Shown here piece after piece: positions 1 to 10,964 of a DNA stretch of 64,000 nt. A program made the translations under genes and the position numbers. The stretch covers positions 62,001 to 126,000 of the forward strand of contig NZ_CP134227.1 in NCBI RefSeq assembly GCF_031656915.1, in the 5' to 3' direction. The stretch comes from Nocardioides marmorisolisilvae. Its GTDB lineage: Bacteria; Actinomycetota; Actinomycetes; Propionibacteriales; Nocardioidaceae. Each line of letters starts with the position of its first letter. Position 1 is the first letter of the stretch. The notes below the pieces were generated by a model, which saw only the letters and a program-made list of their open reading frames with translations, did not search any database and was not told the origin of the DNA.

Positions 1-75
1 GCTGACCCGCGGTCGACCGATCGCTCGCCTGCTGCGCGCCACCGGGCGGGCAGGGGCCCCGCCCGCTGGCTGCCG

Positions 76-681
76 ATGCTCGCGGTGGTCGGCCTGGCGG
101 CCGCCGGGTGTGGGAGCACCGACCCGGCGGTGACGGACGTCCAGCGCCAGAACAACCACGGCTACCACGGCACCTACGTGGCCCCGCCGTACGACGTGCC
201 CGCCGTCCGACTCACCGACGACGGCGGCCGGCCGTTCACCCTGGCCAGCGACGACCGCGCCGTCGACGTCGTGTTCTTCGGCTACACCAACTGTCCTGAC
301 GTCTGTCAGGTCGTGATGAGCACGATCACGTCGGCCTACCTCCGGTTGCCCGAGTCCGAGCGCAGCCGGGTGCGGGTGGTGTTCGTCACCACCGATCCTG
401 CGCGCGACACCGGATCGGTGCTGGCGGACTACCTGGCCCGCTTCGACACGCACTTCCTCGGCGCGACCGGCCCGATCGACGCGATCGACCGGCTGGGCAA
501 GCCGCTCGGGGTCTACGTCAAGAAGGGACAGCGACTTCCGAGCGGAGGCTACGAGGTCGACCACACCACGGCGGTGTACGGCGTCACCGGTGGCACCGCG
601 CCGCTGGTCTGGTCGGGATCGACGTCGCCCAAGGACATGGCCGAGGACCTCTCGCGCCTGGTGAAGGAGAGCGCCGCGTGA
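76..681 (+). CDS. SCO1/SenC family copper chaperone lipoprotein (5' end probably outside window)
   Basis: SCO proteins bind copper on the outer face of the membrane and help assemble the CuA centre of cytochrome c oxidase. The thioredoxin-like fold shows the metal-binding CPDVC motif (Cys73, Cys77) and the third ligand His163 in VDHTTAVYG. A lipobox AAGC with Cys12 predicts lipid anchoring. The ATG at 76 is only the first start codon inside the window. The frame is open back to base 1 and encodes an Arg-rich stretch directly before the hydrophobic core, which a protein starting at 76 would lack, so the real start is probably upstream. The stop overlaps the lgt start by 4 bp (GTGA), which suggests coupled translation; Lgt is the enzyme expected to lipidate this protein. 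Confidence 0.88.
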   Translation: MLAVVGLAAAGCGSTDPAVTDVQRQNNHGYHGTYVAPPYDVPAVRLTDDGGRPFTLASDDRAVDVVFFGYTNCPDVCQVVMSTITSAYLRLPESERSRVRVVFVTTDPARDTGSVLADYLARFDTHFLGATGPIDAIDRLGKPLGVYVKKGQRLPSGGYEVDHTTAVYGVTGGTAPLVWSGSTSPKDMAEDLSRLVKESAA

Positions 682-1691
682 CCGCACTGTTGATCCCGGG
701 CTTCATCCCGAGCCCGAGCCAGGGGGTCTGGCACCTCGGCCCGCTCCCGGTCCGTGGCTATGCACTGTGCATCATCGCCGGCGTGATCGCCGCGGTGTGG
801 CTCGGCGAGCGCCGATGGGAGCAGCGCGGGGGCACCCGCGGCGAGATCGCCGACATCGCGTTGTGGGCGGTGCCGTTCGGCCTGGTGGGGGCCCGGGTCT
901 ACCACGTGATCACCGACCACGAGCTGTACTTCCCCAGCCATCCGATCGGGGCCCTCGAGGTCTGGAACGGCGGTCTGGCGATCTGGGGTGCGATCGCCGG
1001 CGGTGTGCTCGGCGGTGCGATCGCGTGCCGTCGCCGGGGCATCAGGATGCGGCCCCTGATGGATGCACTGGCGCCCGGACTGCTGCTGGCCCAGGCGATC
1101 GGCCGCTGGGGCAACTACTTCAACCAGGAGCTCTACGGCAAGCCGACCACGCTTCCGTGGGGGCTGAAGATCGACAGCTCCCACTGGGTGCCGCCGTACA
1201 CCGCCGACAACCCACCGCCCACCGCGCACGGGCTTCAGTACGCGACCTTCCACCCCACGTTCCTCTATGAGTGCGTGTGGAACCTCGGTGCCTTCGGGCT
1301 GGTGCTGTGGCTGGACCGGCGGCTCCGCCTGGGCTTCGGGCGGTGCTTCGCGCTGTACGTGGCCTGCTACTGCGCCGGGCGGTTCTGGATCGAGAACCTG
1401 CGCATCGACGTCGCCGCCGACGGTGACCATTTCCTCGGGATGCGGTTCAACGCGTGGGTCGCGCTGGTGCTCTTCGTCTGCGGGCTGGTCGCCTTCGTGG
1501 TGATCGGCCGCCGGCACCCTCGCCCCGGCAGTCGCGAGGAGTCGCCGTACGTCGACGGGCACCGGCCCGCCGACTCAACCGACCCCGCCGACTCCACCCG
1601 CTCCTCCGCGCCGAGGGAGGACGAGGACGTTGCTGAGCCGCCCGACCCCTCGACGCCCACCGGCTCGGCGGGCGCACAGCACCCCGGCTGA
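678..1691 (+). CDS. lgt: Prolipoprotein diacylglyceryl transferase
   Basis: Lgt transfers diacylglycerol from phosphatidylglycerol to the lipobox cysteine of preprolipoproteins in the cytoplasmic membrane. The family signature GRWGNYFNQE is at residues 142-151 and the conserved His76 lies in ARVYHVITD. Several hydrophobic segments span roughly residues 25-275. The last 60 or so residues are charged, Pro/Ser/Asp-rich and look disordered; such tails are common in actinobacterial Lgt. The GTG start at 678 overlaps the SCO gene stop. A GC hairpin overlaps its own stop codon, so the transcript probably ends here. Several lipoproteins in this window (SCO, two beta-propeller proteins, LivJ) would be substrates. 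Confidence 0.95.
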   Translation: MTALLIPGFIPSPSQGVWHLGPLPVRGYALCIIAGVIAAVWLGERRWEQRGGTRGEIADIALWAVPFGLVGARVYHVITDHELYFPSHPIGALEVWNGGLAIWGAIAGGVLGGAIACRRRGIRMRPLMDALAPGLLLAQAIGRWGNYFNQELYGKPTTLPWGLKIDSSHWVPPYTADNPPPTAHGLQYATFHPTFLYECVWNLGAFGLVLWLDRRLRLGFGRCFALYVACYCAGRFWIENLRIDVAADGDHFLGMRFNAWVALVLFVCGLVAFVVIGRRHPRPGSREESPYVDGHRPADSTDPADSTRSSAPREDEDVAEPPDPSTPTGSAGAQHPG

Positions 1692-1706
1692 CCGCGCCAG
1701 CCGGGG
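1682..1706 (+). terminator. Hairpin overlapping the lgt stop codon
   Basis: A perfect 9-bp inverted repeat (CCCCGGCTG / CAGCCGGGG) with a 7-nt loop includes the lgt TGA in its left arm and loop. There is no T tract, which is usual for GC-rich actinobacterial terminators. Confidence 0.55.
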
Positions 1707-1724
1707 CGGCGGTCCGGCGCGGGG

Positions 1725-1751
1725 TGCAACCTTGTGCCAGCGTCGGACGTA
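1725..1751 (+). promoter_or_regulatory. Possible ECF-type promoter of the sigma gene
   Basis: TGCAACC at 1725-1731 followed 16 nt later by CGTA at 1748-1751 resembles the AAC...CGT layout of ECF-sigma promoters and lies upstream of an ECF sigma gene, so autoregulation is conceivable. The match is short and could be chance. Confidence 0.3.
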
Positions 1752-1802
1752 AGGATCTGTGAGTCGGGTCAACAGTGGTCCGGACGGAGCCCTGGGGGAC
1801 AC

Positions 1803-2309
1803 ATGGACGAAGCCGAGTTCGACGACTTCTACGAGTCGTCCTTCCGCCGGATCACCGGCCAGGTCTACGTGATGATCGGCAACTGGGACGAGGCCGCCGA
1901 CTGCGTCCAGGAGGCGTTCGTCCGGGCCTGGCAGCACCGCGCTCGCCTGAGCCGGGAGTCCTCGCCCGAGGCGTGGGTGCGCACCACCGCCCATCGGCTC
2001 GCGATCAGTCGATGGCGTCGGATGGTGCGCTCCCGACGCGAGCCCGACCGTGCCCACGAACGACCGGCGGCGGCCAACGGGCCCAACCCGGACCACGTGG
2101 CCATCGTGGCCGCCTTGCGCCAGGTCACGGACGCGCAGCGTCGCGCCCTGGTCCTGCACTACGTCTGCGACCTGCCGATCGCGGCGATCGCCGCGGAGAC
2201 CGGCGCGGCCGAGGGGACGGTCAAGGCCCAGCTCTCCCGGGGGAGGGCCGCGCTGTTGGCGCAGTTCCGACCCGGTTCCGACCCACTTGAGGGAGTCCGT
2301 CATGCCTGA
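1803..2309 (+). CDS. ECF-type RNA polymerase sigma factor
   Basis: This is a 168-aa sigma-70 family protein with region 2 at about residues 8-70 (the stretch with DEAADCVQEAFVRAW) and region 4 at about 105-155 (ALVLHYVCDLPIAAIAAETG and the EGTVKAQLSRGR recognition helix). It would direct RNA polymerase to a small regulon. An upstream in-frame start exists at 1734, but the ATG at 1803 follows a purine-rich ribosome site (GGGGGACAC) and starts at the usual point for the family (MDEAEFDDFY). Its stop codon lies inside the start region of the next gene (8-bp overlap), so the two are probably co-translated. The neighbour is a single-span membrane protein, a typical position for an anti-sigma factor. 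Confidence 0.88.
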   Translation: MDEAEFDDFYESSFRRITGQVYVMIGNWDEAADCVQEAFVRAWQHRARLSRESSPEAWVRTTAHRLAISRWRRMVRSRREPDRAHERPAAANGPNPDHVAIVAALRQVTDAQRRALVLHYVCDLPIAAIAAETGAAEGTVKAQLSRGRAALLAQFRPGSDPLEGVRHA

Positions 2310-3018
2310 GCCCCTGGAACTGATCAAGCGGGTCGCCGAGGACGCCCCGCACCTGGTCCCGCAGCCCGCCGCCGAGGTGCGTCGTCGTGGCGACCGTCGC
2401 CGGCGCCGCCGTACCGCCGGGGCCGTCGCAGTGGCCGCCCTCGTCGTCGCCGGTGCGGTGACCGCGACCGTCCAGCTGACCGGAGGCAACGACGACGCCG
2501 TCGTACCGATCGGTCCGTCGCCGAGGCACACTGCGCCGGTCCGGCCGACGCCCACGGCGAACGCGGTCACCGGCGAGGTCCTGACCCATGATGGCTACGG
2601 GAAGATCAGGCTCGGGATGAGCCTCGCGCAGGTGCGGGCCACCGGTCACGTCGTGCTGACGGCGCATCGCTTCCGCGCTCCCGTGCGTTGCCTCAATGCG
2701 CAGTACTTCGACGCACCGGTCCGCGGCGGCCGGGGGACGGGGAACCACGTCGAGCTGGCGGTGTCCCAACGGCACGGTGTGGTCGCGATCTTCGCCAGCG
2801 ACAGCGTGTCCACGGTCGACGGGATCCACAACGGGAGCACGGAGGCCACAACACGCGCGACGTACCCCCATGCGCGCAGCGAGGCCAACGGCTGGTTCCA
2901 GCGGCTCAGCCCGGCCGGCCAGCAGCCGGAGATCGACTACCGGTTCAGTTTCGAGCGGGGTCATGGTCCGGTCACCGACCTGTTCCTGCAGCGCTCGGAC
3001 CAGGACTGTTACGAATGA
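2302..3018 (+). CDS. Single-pass membrane protein coupled to the sigma factor, possible anti-sigma factor
   Basis: This 238-aa protein has an Arg-rich cytoplasmic N-terminus (residues 28-38), one membrane span at about 40-58, a Pro/Thr-rich linker and an extracytoplasmic C-terminal domain of about 150 residues with two cysteines (in VRCLNAQ and DQDCYE) that might form a disulfide. The ATG at 2302 lies within the sigma gene, an 8-bp overlap that implies coupled translation. Architecture and position fit a sensor or anti-sigma protein, but I see no zinc-binding HxxxCxxC motif in the short cytoplasmic part, so anti-sigma function is an inference. The domain GYGKIRLGMSLAQVRATG resembles repeats found in actinobacterial exported proteins of unknown role. 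Confidence 0.75.
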   Translation: MPEPLELIKRVAEDAPHLVPQPAAEVRRRGDRRRRRRTAGAVAVAALVVAGAVTATVQLTGGNDDAVVPIGPSPRHTAPVRPTPTANAVTGEVLTHDGYGKIRLGMSLAQVRATGHVVLTAHRFRAPVRCLNAQYFDAPVRGGRGTGNHVELAVSQRHGVVAIFASDSVSTVDGIHNGSTEATTRATYPHARSEANGWFQRLSPAGQQPEIDYRFSFERGHGPVTDLFLQRSDQDCYE

Positions 3019-3085
3019 GTGCCCGAGTGCGCTCGTGAGACGTCCGTCCCACGAAACGGACGCGCGCTCCCAGCCCGCTCTGGGG

Positions 3086-3091
3086 TAGATT
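3086..3091 (+). promoter_or_regulatory. Likely -10 box for the gltBD operon
   Basis: TAGATT lies 116 nt before the chosen gltB start, leaving a leader of about 110 nt. No convincing -35 element is visible. Confidence 0.4.
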
Positions 3092-3207
3092 GAGCTCTCC
3101 GCTTGGGCCAATGTCGTCCCAACACACGCATGCCCATATCCGCCGTGCGCGCCGAGGTCCCGAGCCGGGATCAGCAGCGCGCACTCGAAGACGACGGGAG
3201 AGTGCTC

Positions 3208-6200
3208 ATGCCGGCATACCCGCCGCCCGCACCCGGGGCACAGACGTTCGGTGGTCCGCCACCGGCCGAGGGGCTGTACGACCCGCGACACGAGCACGAC
3301 GCCTGTGGGGTCGCCTTCGTCGCCACCCTGACCGGCGAGCCCAGCCACGACATCGTGGTCAAGGCCCTCACCGCGCTGCGCAACCTCGAGCACCGTGGCG
3401 CGGCCGGCTCGGAGACCAACTCCGGTGACGGCGCCGGGATCCTGCTGCAGGTGCCCGACGCGTTCTTCCGCGAGGTGACCGCGGAGGCGGGATTCGAGCT
3501 TCCCGCGGCACGCGCCTACGCCGTCGGCACCGCGTTCATCCCCGGCGACGCGGACACCGTGGCCAAGACCCGCCGCCGGATCGAGGAGATCGCTGCCGAG
3601 GAAGGTCTCAGCGTCCTCGGCTGGCGTGACGTGCCCACCGACCCGTCGTCGCTGGGCCGGACCGCCCTGGCCACCATGCCGACCTTCGTCCAGCTGTTCG
3701 TCGCCTCCAAGGGCGCCCGGGTGCTGGGGATGGGGCTCGAGCGGCTGGCCTTCTGCCTGCGCAAGCGCGCCGAGCACGAGACCGACGCCTACTTCCCGTC
3801 GCTGTCGAGCCGGACGATCGCCTACAAGGGCATGCTGACCACCGATCAGCTCGACCACGTCTTCCCGGACCTGCGCGACGAGCGGGTCGCGTCTGCGGTC
3901 GCGGTCGTGCACTCCCGGTTCTCGACCAACACCTTCCCGAGCTGGCCGCTGAGCCACCCCTACCGGTTCATCGCCCACAACGGCGAGATCAACACCGTGA
4001 TGGGCAACCGCAACTGGATGCGTGCCCGTGAAGCCCTGCTGGCCAGCGACCTGATCCCCGGTGACCTGGACCGGCTGTTCCCGATCTGCACGCCCGGCGC
4101 TTCGGACTCCGCGTCCTTCGACGAGGTGCTCGAGCTGCTGCACCTCGGCGGACGCTCACTGCCGCACTCGGTGCTGATGATGATCCCCGAGGCGTGGGAG
4201 AACCACGCCGAGATGGACGCCAGTCGTCGCGCCTTCTACGAGTTCCACTCCGCGCTGATGGAGCCGTGGGACGGCCCCGCCTGCGTGGTGTTCACCGACG
4301 GCACGCAGGTCGGTGCGGTCCTCGACCGCAACGGCCTGCGCCCGTCCCGCTATTGGGTCACCGACGACGGTCTCGTCGTGCTGGCCTCCGAGGTGGGCGT
4401 GCTCGACCTCGACCCGGCGACGATCGTCCGCAAGGGTCGGCTGCAGCCCGGCCGGATGTTCCTCGTCGACACCGAGGAGCACCGGATCATCGAGGACGAG
4501 GAGATCAAGTCCGAGTTGGCCGCCGAGCACCCGTACGACGAGTGGCTGCACGCCGGACTGATCCGGCTCGGTGACCTCGTCGAGCGTGAGCACGTGATCC
4601 ACAGCCACGCCTCGGTCACCCGCCGCCAGCAGATCTTCGGCTACACCGAGGAGCAGCTGCGGGTACTGCTCAGCCCGATGGCCAACACCGGCGCGGAGCC
4701 GATCGGGTCGATGGGCACCGACACGCCCGTGGCGGTGCTCTCGGACCGGCCGCGGCTGCTGTTCGACTACTTCGCGCAGCTCTTCGCGCAGGTCACCAAC
4801 CCACCGCTGGACGCGATCCGTGAGGAGCTGGTGACCAGCCTGAACGGAACCATCGGCCCGGAGGCCAACCTCCTCGACCCGACACCGGCCAGCTGCCGCC
4901 AGGTGGTGCTGCCGTTCCCGGTGATCACCAACGACGAGCTCACCAAGATCCGGCACATCAACCACGACGGCGACATGCCGGGCTTCATCACCCACGTGTC
5001 GCGTGGCCTCTATGACGTCAGCGGCGGTGGCGCCGCCCTCGGGCGTCGGCTCGACGAGATCTGCCGCGAGGTCAGCGAGGCGATCGCCGGTGGCGCGCGG
5101 ATCATCGTGCTCTCCGACCGGCACTCCGACGCGAACCAGGCGCCGATCCCGTCCCTGCTGATGACCGCCGCGGTGCACCATCACCTGGTCCGGGAGAAGA
5201 CCCGCACCCAGGTCGGGCTGCTCGTGGAGGCCGGCGACGTCCGCGAGGTGCACCACGTCGCCACCCTGATCGGGTACGGCGCGGCCGCGGTGAACCCCTA
5301 CCTGGCGATGGAGTCCGTCGAGGACCTGGCCAGGGACGGCTTCTACGTCAAGGCCGACCCCGAGGCCGCCGTCCACAACCTGGTGAAGTCGCTGGGCAAG
5401 GGCGTGCTCAAGGTGATGTCCAAGATGGGCGTCTCCACGGTGGCGTCGTACACCGGCGCTCAGATCTTCGAGGCTCTCGGGCTGTCCCAGGGACTGGTCG
5501 ACAAGTACTTCACCGGCACGACCTCCAAGCTGGGCGGCATCGGCCTGGACGAGATCGCCCACGAGGTCGCGCTGCGGCACCGCACGGCGTACCCCGTCGA
5601 CGGGATCGCGCCGGCCCACCGCAGCCTGCAGATGGGCGGGGAGTACCAGTGGCGGCGCGAGGGTGAGCTGCACCTGTTCAACCCCGAGACCGTGTTCCGG
5701 CTCCAGCACGCCACCCGGTCCGGCCGCTATGACGTCTTCAAGCAGTACACCCGCGCCGTCGACGACCAGGCCGAGCGGCTGATGACGCTGCGGGGCCTGT
5801 TCCGGTTCAAGGACGCCGAGGTGTCGGGTCGCCAGCCGGTGCCGATCGACGAGGTGGAGCCGGTCTCCGAGATCGTCAAGCGGTTCTCGACAGGCGCGAT
5901 GTCCTACGGGTCGATCAGCAAGGAGGCGCACGAGACGCTCGCGATCGCGATGAACCGGCTGGGCGCGAAGTCCAACACCGGAGAGGGCGGCGAGGACCCC
6001 GACCGCCTCCACGACCCCGAGCGCCGGTCGGCGATCAAGCAGGTCGCCTCGGGCCGCTTCGGCGTCACCGCGGAGTACCTCACCAACGCCGCCGACATCC
6101 AGATCAAGATGGCTCAGGGCGCCAAGCCCGGCGAGGGCGGTCAGCTGCCCGGCCACAAGGTGTACCCGTGGGTGGCGAAGACCCGGCACAGCACGCCGGG

Positions 6201-7788
6201 TGTCGGACTGATCAGCCCACCGCCACACCACGACATCTACTCGATCGAGGACCTCGCCCAGCTGATCCACGACCTCAAGAACGCCAACCCGCAGGCCCGG
6301 GTGCACGTCAAGCTGGTTGCCGAGGTCGGAGTCGGCACGGTGGCGGCCGGGGTGTCGAAGGCGCACGCCGACGTCGTACTCATCTCCGGACACGACGGCG
6401 GCACCGGCGCGTCGCCGCTGACCTCGCTCAAGCATGCCGGCGGCCCGTGGGAGCTCGGCCTGGCCGAGACCCAGCAGACGCTGCTGCTCAACGGCCTGCG
6501 CGACCGCATCGTGGTGCAGACCGATGGTCAGCTGAAGACCGGCCGCGACGTGCTGATCGCGGCGCTGCTCGGTGCGGAGGAGTACGGCTTCGCTACCGCT
6601 CCCCTGGTGGTGTCGGGCTGCATCATGATGCGCGTCTGTCACCTGGACACCTGCCCGGTGGGCGTGGCCACGCAGAACCCGTTGCTCCGGGAGCGCTTCA
6701 GCGGCAAGCCGGAGTTCGTGGTCAACTTCTTCGAGTTCATCGCGCAGGAGGTCCGCGAACTGCTCGCCGAGCTCGGCTTCCGATCCCTGGACGAGGCCAT
6801 CGGCCACGCCGAGGTGCTGGATGCGCGCGCGGCGGTGGACCACTGGAAGGCCGCAGGCCTGGACATCGCCCCGATCTTCCACGTCCCGGACCTCCCCGAG
6901 GGTGCCTCCCTGCACAACACCCACGGCCAGGACCACGGCCTGGACAAGGCTCTGGACAACGAGCTGGTGGCCCTCTGCGCGGACGCGCTCGAGAAGGGCG
7001 AGCCGGTTCGGGCCGAGCTGAAGGTCCGCAATGTCAACCGCACCGTCGGCACCATCCTCGGGCACGAGCTCACCAAGCGGTACGGCGGCGACGGCCTGCC
7101 GGACGGCACCATCGACCTGACGTTCACCGGCTCCGCCGGACAGTCGTTCGGAGCGTTCCTGCCGCGCGGGATCACCCTGCGGCTCGAGGGGGACGCCAAC
7201 GACTACGTCGGCAAGGGCCTGTCCGGCGGCCGAGTGATCGTCCGGCCGGACCGAGCCGCGAGGTTCGACGCTGCCGAGCAGATCATCGCCGGGAACGTGA
7301 TCGGCTACGGCGGCACCGCCGGCGAGATCTTCCTGCGTGGCAAGGTCGGCGAGCGGTTCTGCGTCCGCAACTCGGGCGTGACCGCCGTCGTCGAGGGCGT
7401 GGGCGACCACGGCTGCGAGTACATGACCGGCGGTCAGGTCGTCGTCCTCGGTGAGACCGGCCGTAACTTCGCCGCCGGCATGAGCGGCGGCGTTGCCTAC
7501 GTGCTCGACCTGGCAGAGGCGCGGGTCAACCCCGAGCTCGTCGAGCTCTCCGCGCTCGACGAGGCCGAGGCTGCGTCGTTGGGCGAACTGGTCCGCCGCC
7601 ACGTCGACGAGACCGGCTCGACCGTCGGTGAGCGACTGCTCGCCGACTGGCCGTCGGCCGCAGCCCGGTTCACCCGGGTGATGCCCAGTGACTACAAGCG
7701 CGTGCTCGAGGCTCGGGAGGAGGCCCGCGAGGAGGGCCTCGACGAGGACGAGACCGCCGCTCGGATCATGGAGGTGCTGCATGGGTGA
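3208..7788 (+). CDS. gltB: Glutamate synthase (NADPH) large subunit
   Basis: GOGAT large subunit: it hydrolyses glutamine and passes the ammonia to 2-oxoglutarate, making glutamate. The class-II amidotransferase nucleophile is Cys33 in HDACGVAF, so a short propeptide is removed. The FMN/synthase domain contains the 3Fe-4S cysteines C1138, C1144 and C1149 ([15 protein letters not shown]). The C-terminal beta-helix domain has the repeated Gly-rich pattern ([23 protein letters not shown]). Length, 1526 aa, is normal. The ATG at 3208 follows a GGGAG site by 7 nt; in-frame TTG and GTG codons further upstream lack one. gltD follows after 86 bp and supplies the NADPH-oxidising subunit. On the opposite strand a very long open frame runs across the gene but reads as GC-driven shadow. 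Confidence 0.97.
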   Translation: MPAYPPPAPGAQTFGGPPPAEGLYDPRHEHDACGVAFVATLTGEPSHDIVVKALTALRNLEHRGAAGSETNSGDGAGILLQVPDAFFREVTAEAGFELPAARAYAVGTAFIPGDADTVAKTRRRIEEIAAEEGLSVLGWRDVPTDPSSLGRTALATMPTFVQLFVASKGARVLGMGLERLAFCLRKRAEHETDAYFPSLSSRTIAYKGMLTTDQLDHVFPDLRDERVASAVAVVHSRFSTNTFPSWPLSHPYRFIAHNGEINTVMGNRNWMRAREALLASDLIPGDLDRLFPICTPGASDSASFDEVLELLHLGGRSLPHSVLMMIPEAWENHAEMDASRRAFYEFHSALMEPWDGPACVVFTDGTQVGAVLDRNGLRPSRYWVTDDGLVVLASEVGVLDLDPATIVRKGRLQPGRMFLVDTEEHRIIEDEEIKSELAAEHPYDEWLHAGLIRLGDLVEREHVIHSHASVTRRQQIFGYTEEQLRVLLSPMANTGAEPIGSMGTDTPVAVLSDRPRLLFDYFAQLFAQVTNPPLDAIREELVTSLNGTIGPEANLLDPTPASCRQVVLPFPVITNDELTKIRHINHDGDMPGFITHVSRGLYDVSGGGAALGRRLDEICREVSEAIAGGARIIVLSDRHSDANQAPIPSLLMTAAVHHHLVREKTRTQVGLLVEAGDVREVHHVATLIGYGAAAVNPYLAMESVEDLARDGFYVKADPEAAVHNLVKSLGKGVLKVMSKMGVSTVASYTGAQIFEALGLSQGLVDKYFTGTTSKLGGIGLDEIAHEVALRHRTAYPVDGIAPAHRSLQMGGEYQWRREGELHLFNPETVFRLQHATRSGRYDVFKQYTRAVDDQAERLMTLRGLFRFKDAEVSGRQPVPIDEVEPVSEIVKRFSTGAMSYGSISKEAHETLAIAMNRLGAKSNTGEGGEDPDRLHDPERRSAIKQVASGRFGVTAEYLTNAADIQIKMAQGAKPGEGGQLPGHKVYPWVAKTRHSTPGVGLISPPPHHDIYSIEDLAQLIHDLKNANPQARVHVKLVAEVGVGTVAAGVSKAHADVVLISGHDGGTGASPLTSLKHAGGPWELGLAETQQTLLLNGLRDRIVVQTDGQLKTGRDVLIAALLGAEEYGFATAPLVVSGCIMMRVCHLDTCPVGVATQNPLLRERFSGKPEFVVNFFEFIAQEVRELLAELGFRSLDEAIGHAEVLDARAAVDHWKAAGLDIAPIFHVPDLPEGASLHNTHGQDHGLDKALDNELVALCADALEKGEPVRAELKVRNVNRTVGTILGHELTKRYGGDGLPDGTIDLTFTGSAGQSFGAFLPRGITLRLEGDANDYVGKGLSGGRVIVRPDRAARFDAAEQIIAGNVIGYGGTAGEIFLRGKVGERFCVRNSGVTAVVEGVGDHGCEYMTGGQVVVLGETGRNFAAGMSGGVAYVLDLAEARVNPELVELSALDEAEAASLGELVRRHVDETGSTVGERLLADWPSAAARFTRVMPSDYKRVLEAREEAREEGLDEDETAARIMEVLHG

Positions 7789-7874
7789 CACATCGATCGT
7801 CTCGAACACGGGACGTCCGCTGGCTGCCGCCGCCGGATCTCCCGACGTCGCACGGATCACGGAGGCTCGTCTCA

Positions 7875-9332
<1,458 letters not shown>

Positions 9333-9381
9333 CCCGGCAGACCTCGAGGCGGGGCACACGCCGGACGGTGGGGTCAGGCTG

Positions 9382-9426
9382 GCAGCCCGTCACTGGCGGG
9401 TCAACCCGCCGGTGCTCCCGGGCTGC
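9382..9426 (+). terminator. Long two-part hairpin ending the gltBD operon
   Basis: An inner 10-bp stem (CACTGGCGGG / CCCGCCGGTG, one G-T pair, loop TCAA) at 9391-9414 is stacked on an outer stem of about 8 bp (GCAGCCCG / CGGGCTGC). It lies between gltD and the pyk -10 box. No T tract follows. Confidence 0.55.
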
Positions 9427-9453
9427 GATTGGATCGTTCAAGTCCGGACGCAT

Positions 9454-9459
9454 TAGGCT
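9454..9459 (+). promoter_or_regulatory. Leaderless -10 box of pyk
   Basis: TAGGCT ends 6 nt before the pyk GTG and there is no Shine-Dalgarno sequence, so transcription should begin at or next to the start codon. Confidence 0.65.
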
Positions 9460-9465
9460 CGGGGC

Positions 9466-10914
9466 GTGCGTAGAGCAAAGATCGTGTGCACCCTCGGGCC
9501 CGCGACCTCGACGATGGAGAAGATCCGTGAGCTGGTCGACGCCGGGATGGACGTCGCCCGGCTCAACCTGAGCCACGGCTCGTACGCCGAGCACGAGGCG
9601 GTCTACCGGATGGTGCGTCAGGCGTCCGACGAGTCTGGCAGGGGGGTCGGCATCTTCGTCGACCTGCAGGGTCCGAAGATCCGGCTCGGCAGCTTCGCCG
9701 ACGGGCCGGTCGTCCTGGAGCCGGGACAGCCGTTCACGATCACCACCCGGGACGTTCCGGGCACTGTCGAGCTCGCCTCGACGACGTACGACGGCCTGCC
9801 CGGCGACGTCGGCGTGGACGACCAGGTGCTGATCGACGACGGCAAGGTGCGGCTGCGGGTCACCGAGGTCGACGGGCCCGACGTGCACACGGTCGTGGTG
9901 GTCGGCGGGCGGATCAGTGACCACAAGGGGATAAACCTCCCTGGCGTTGCGGTGAGCGTGCCCGCGCTGTCCACGAAGGACAAGGATGATCTGCGCTGGG
10001 CACTGCACCTGACCGTCGACTACATCGCGCTGTCCTTCGTGCGGTCGGCCAGCGATGTCGACGAGGTGCGCTCGATCATGAGTGAGGAGGGCGTGCTGCT
10101 CCCCGTGATCGCCAAGATCGAGAAGCCGCAGGCGATCGAGAACCTCAACGAGGTGGTCAGGGCGTTCGACGCGTTCATGGTCGCGCGCGGTGACCTCGGC
10201 GTGGAGTGTCCGCTCGAGGACGTTCCGTTCCTGCAGAAGCGGGTCATCGACAAGGCGCGCCGCAACGCCAAGCCGGTGATCGTGGCCACCCAGATGCTTG
10301 AGTCGATGATCGCGAACCCGGCTCCCACGCGGGCCGAGGCCTCCGACGTCGCCAACGCCGTCCTCGACGGCGCGGACGCAGTGATGCTCTCCGGTGAGAC
10401 CAGTGTCGGGAAGTACCCCATCGAGACGGTGAAGACGATGGCGCGGATCATCTCCTCGACCGAGGGCCACGAGCTCGAGCAGATGGCCGCGATCGACTGG
10501 AAGCCGCTGACCCGCGGAGGCGTGGTCGCCAAGGCCGCGGCCGAGGTGGCCGAGCGCGTCGGGGCCAAGTACCTCGTCGCCTTCACCCAGAGCGGGGACT
10601 CCGCTCGCCGGCTGGCCCGCTACCGGGGGCGCATCCCGATGCTCGCCTTCACCCCCGAGGCGGTCGTCCGCTCGCAGCTCTCGATGACCTGGGGGGTCGA
10701 GGCGTTCAAGACGCTGCCGGTGGAGCACACCGACGAGATGGTGCGCCAGGTCGACGAGGAGCTGCTGCGCATCGGTCGGGTCCAGGAGGGCGACCTGGTG
10801 GTGATCATCGCCGGCTCCCCGCCGGGCATCCCGGGCTCGACCAACGCGCTGCGGATCCACCGGATGGGCGACGCCATCAACGAGGTGGCGCCGGCCTACC
10901 GCCGGCGTGGATGA
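9466..10914 (+). CDS. pyk: Pyruvate kinase
   Basis: Catalyses the last glycolytic step, phosphoenolpyruvate plus ADP to pyruvate plus ATP. The signature PVIAKIEKPQAIENL holds the catalytic Lys220, and the metal/substrate loop MVARGDLGVE is at about 238-247. The N-terminal RAKIVCTLGPA and the SHGSYAEH loop are intact, and the 482-aa length is normal. The GTG start at 9466 is supported by a TAGGCT box ending 6 nt upstream and by homology to typical N-termini. The neighbourhood (gltBD before, pdtaR after) follows the order I recall from Streptomyces. Confidence 0.97.
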   Translation: MRRAKIVCTLGPATSTMEKIRELVDAGMDVARLNLSHGSYAEHEAVYRMVRQASDESGRGVGIFVDLQGPKIRLGSFADGPVVLEPGQPFTITTRDVPGTVELASTTYDGLPGDVGVDDQVLIDDGKVRLRVTEVDGPDVHTVVVVGGRISDHKGINLPGVAVSVPALSTKDKDDLRWALHLTVDYIALSFVRSASDVDEVRSIMSEEGVLLPVIAKIEKPQAIENLNEVVRAFDAFMVARGDLGVECPLEDVPFLQKRVIDKARRNAKPVIVATQMLESMIANPAPTRAEASDVANAVLDGADAVMLSGETSVGKYPIETVKTMARIISSTEGHELEQMAAIDWKPLTRGGVVAKAAAEVAERVGAKYLVAFTQSGDSARRLARYRGRIPMLAFTPEAVVRSQLSMTWGVEAFKTLPVEHTDEMVRQVDEELLRIGRVQEGDLVVIIAGSPPGIPGSTNALRIHRMGDAINEVAPAYRRRG

Positions 10915-10952
10915 GCAGCAGGCGCTGTCAGGTTCCCGAAAGGTGCCGCCGC

Positions 10953-10958
10953 TAGCGT
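10953..10958 (+). promoter_or_regulatory. Leaderless -10 box of the beta-propeller lipoprotein pair
   Basis: TAGCGT ends 6 nt before the GTG at 10965; no ribosome-binding site is present. Confidence 0.6.
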
Positions 10959-10964
10959 GGATGG

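Noticed and set aside
3092-3207. A riboswitch in the gltB leader
   Set aside because: The leader is about 110 nt but shows no recognisable glutamine-aptamer motif or terminator pair.
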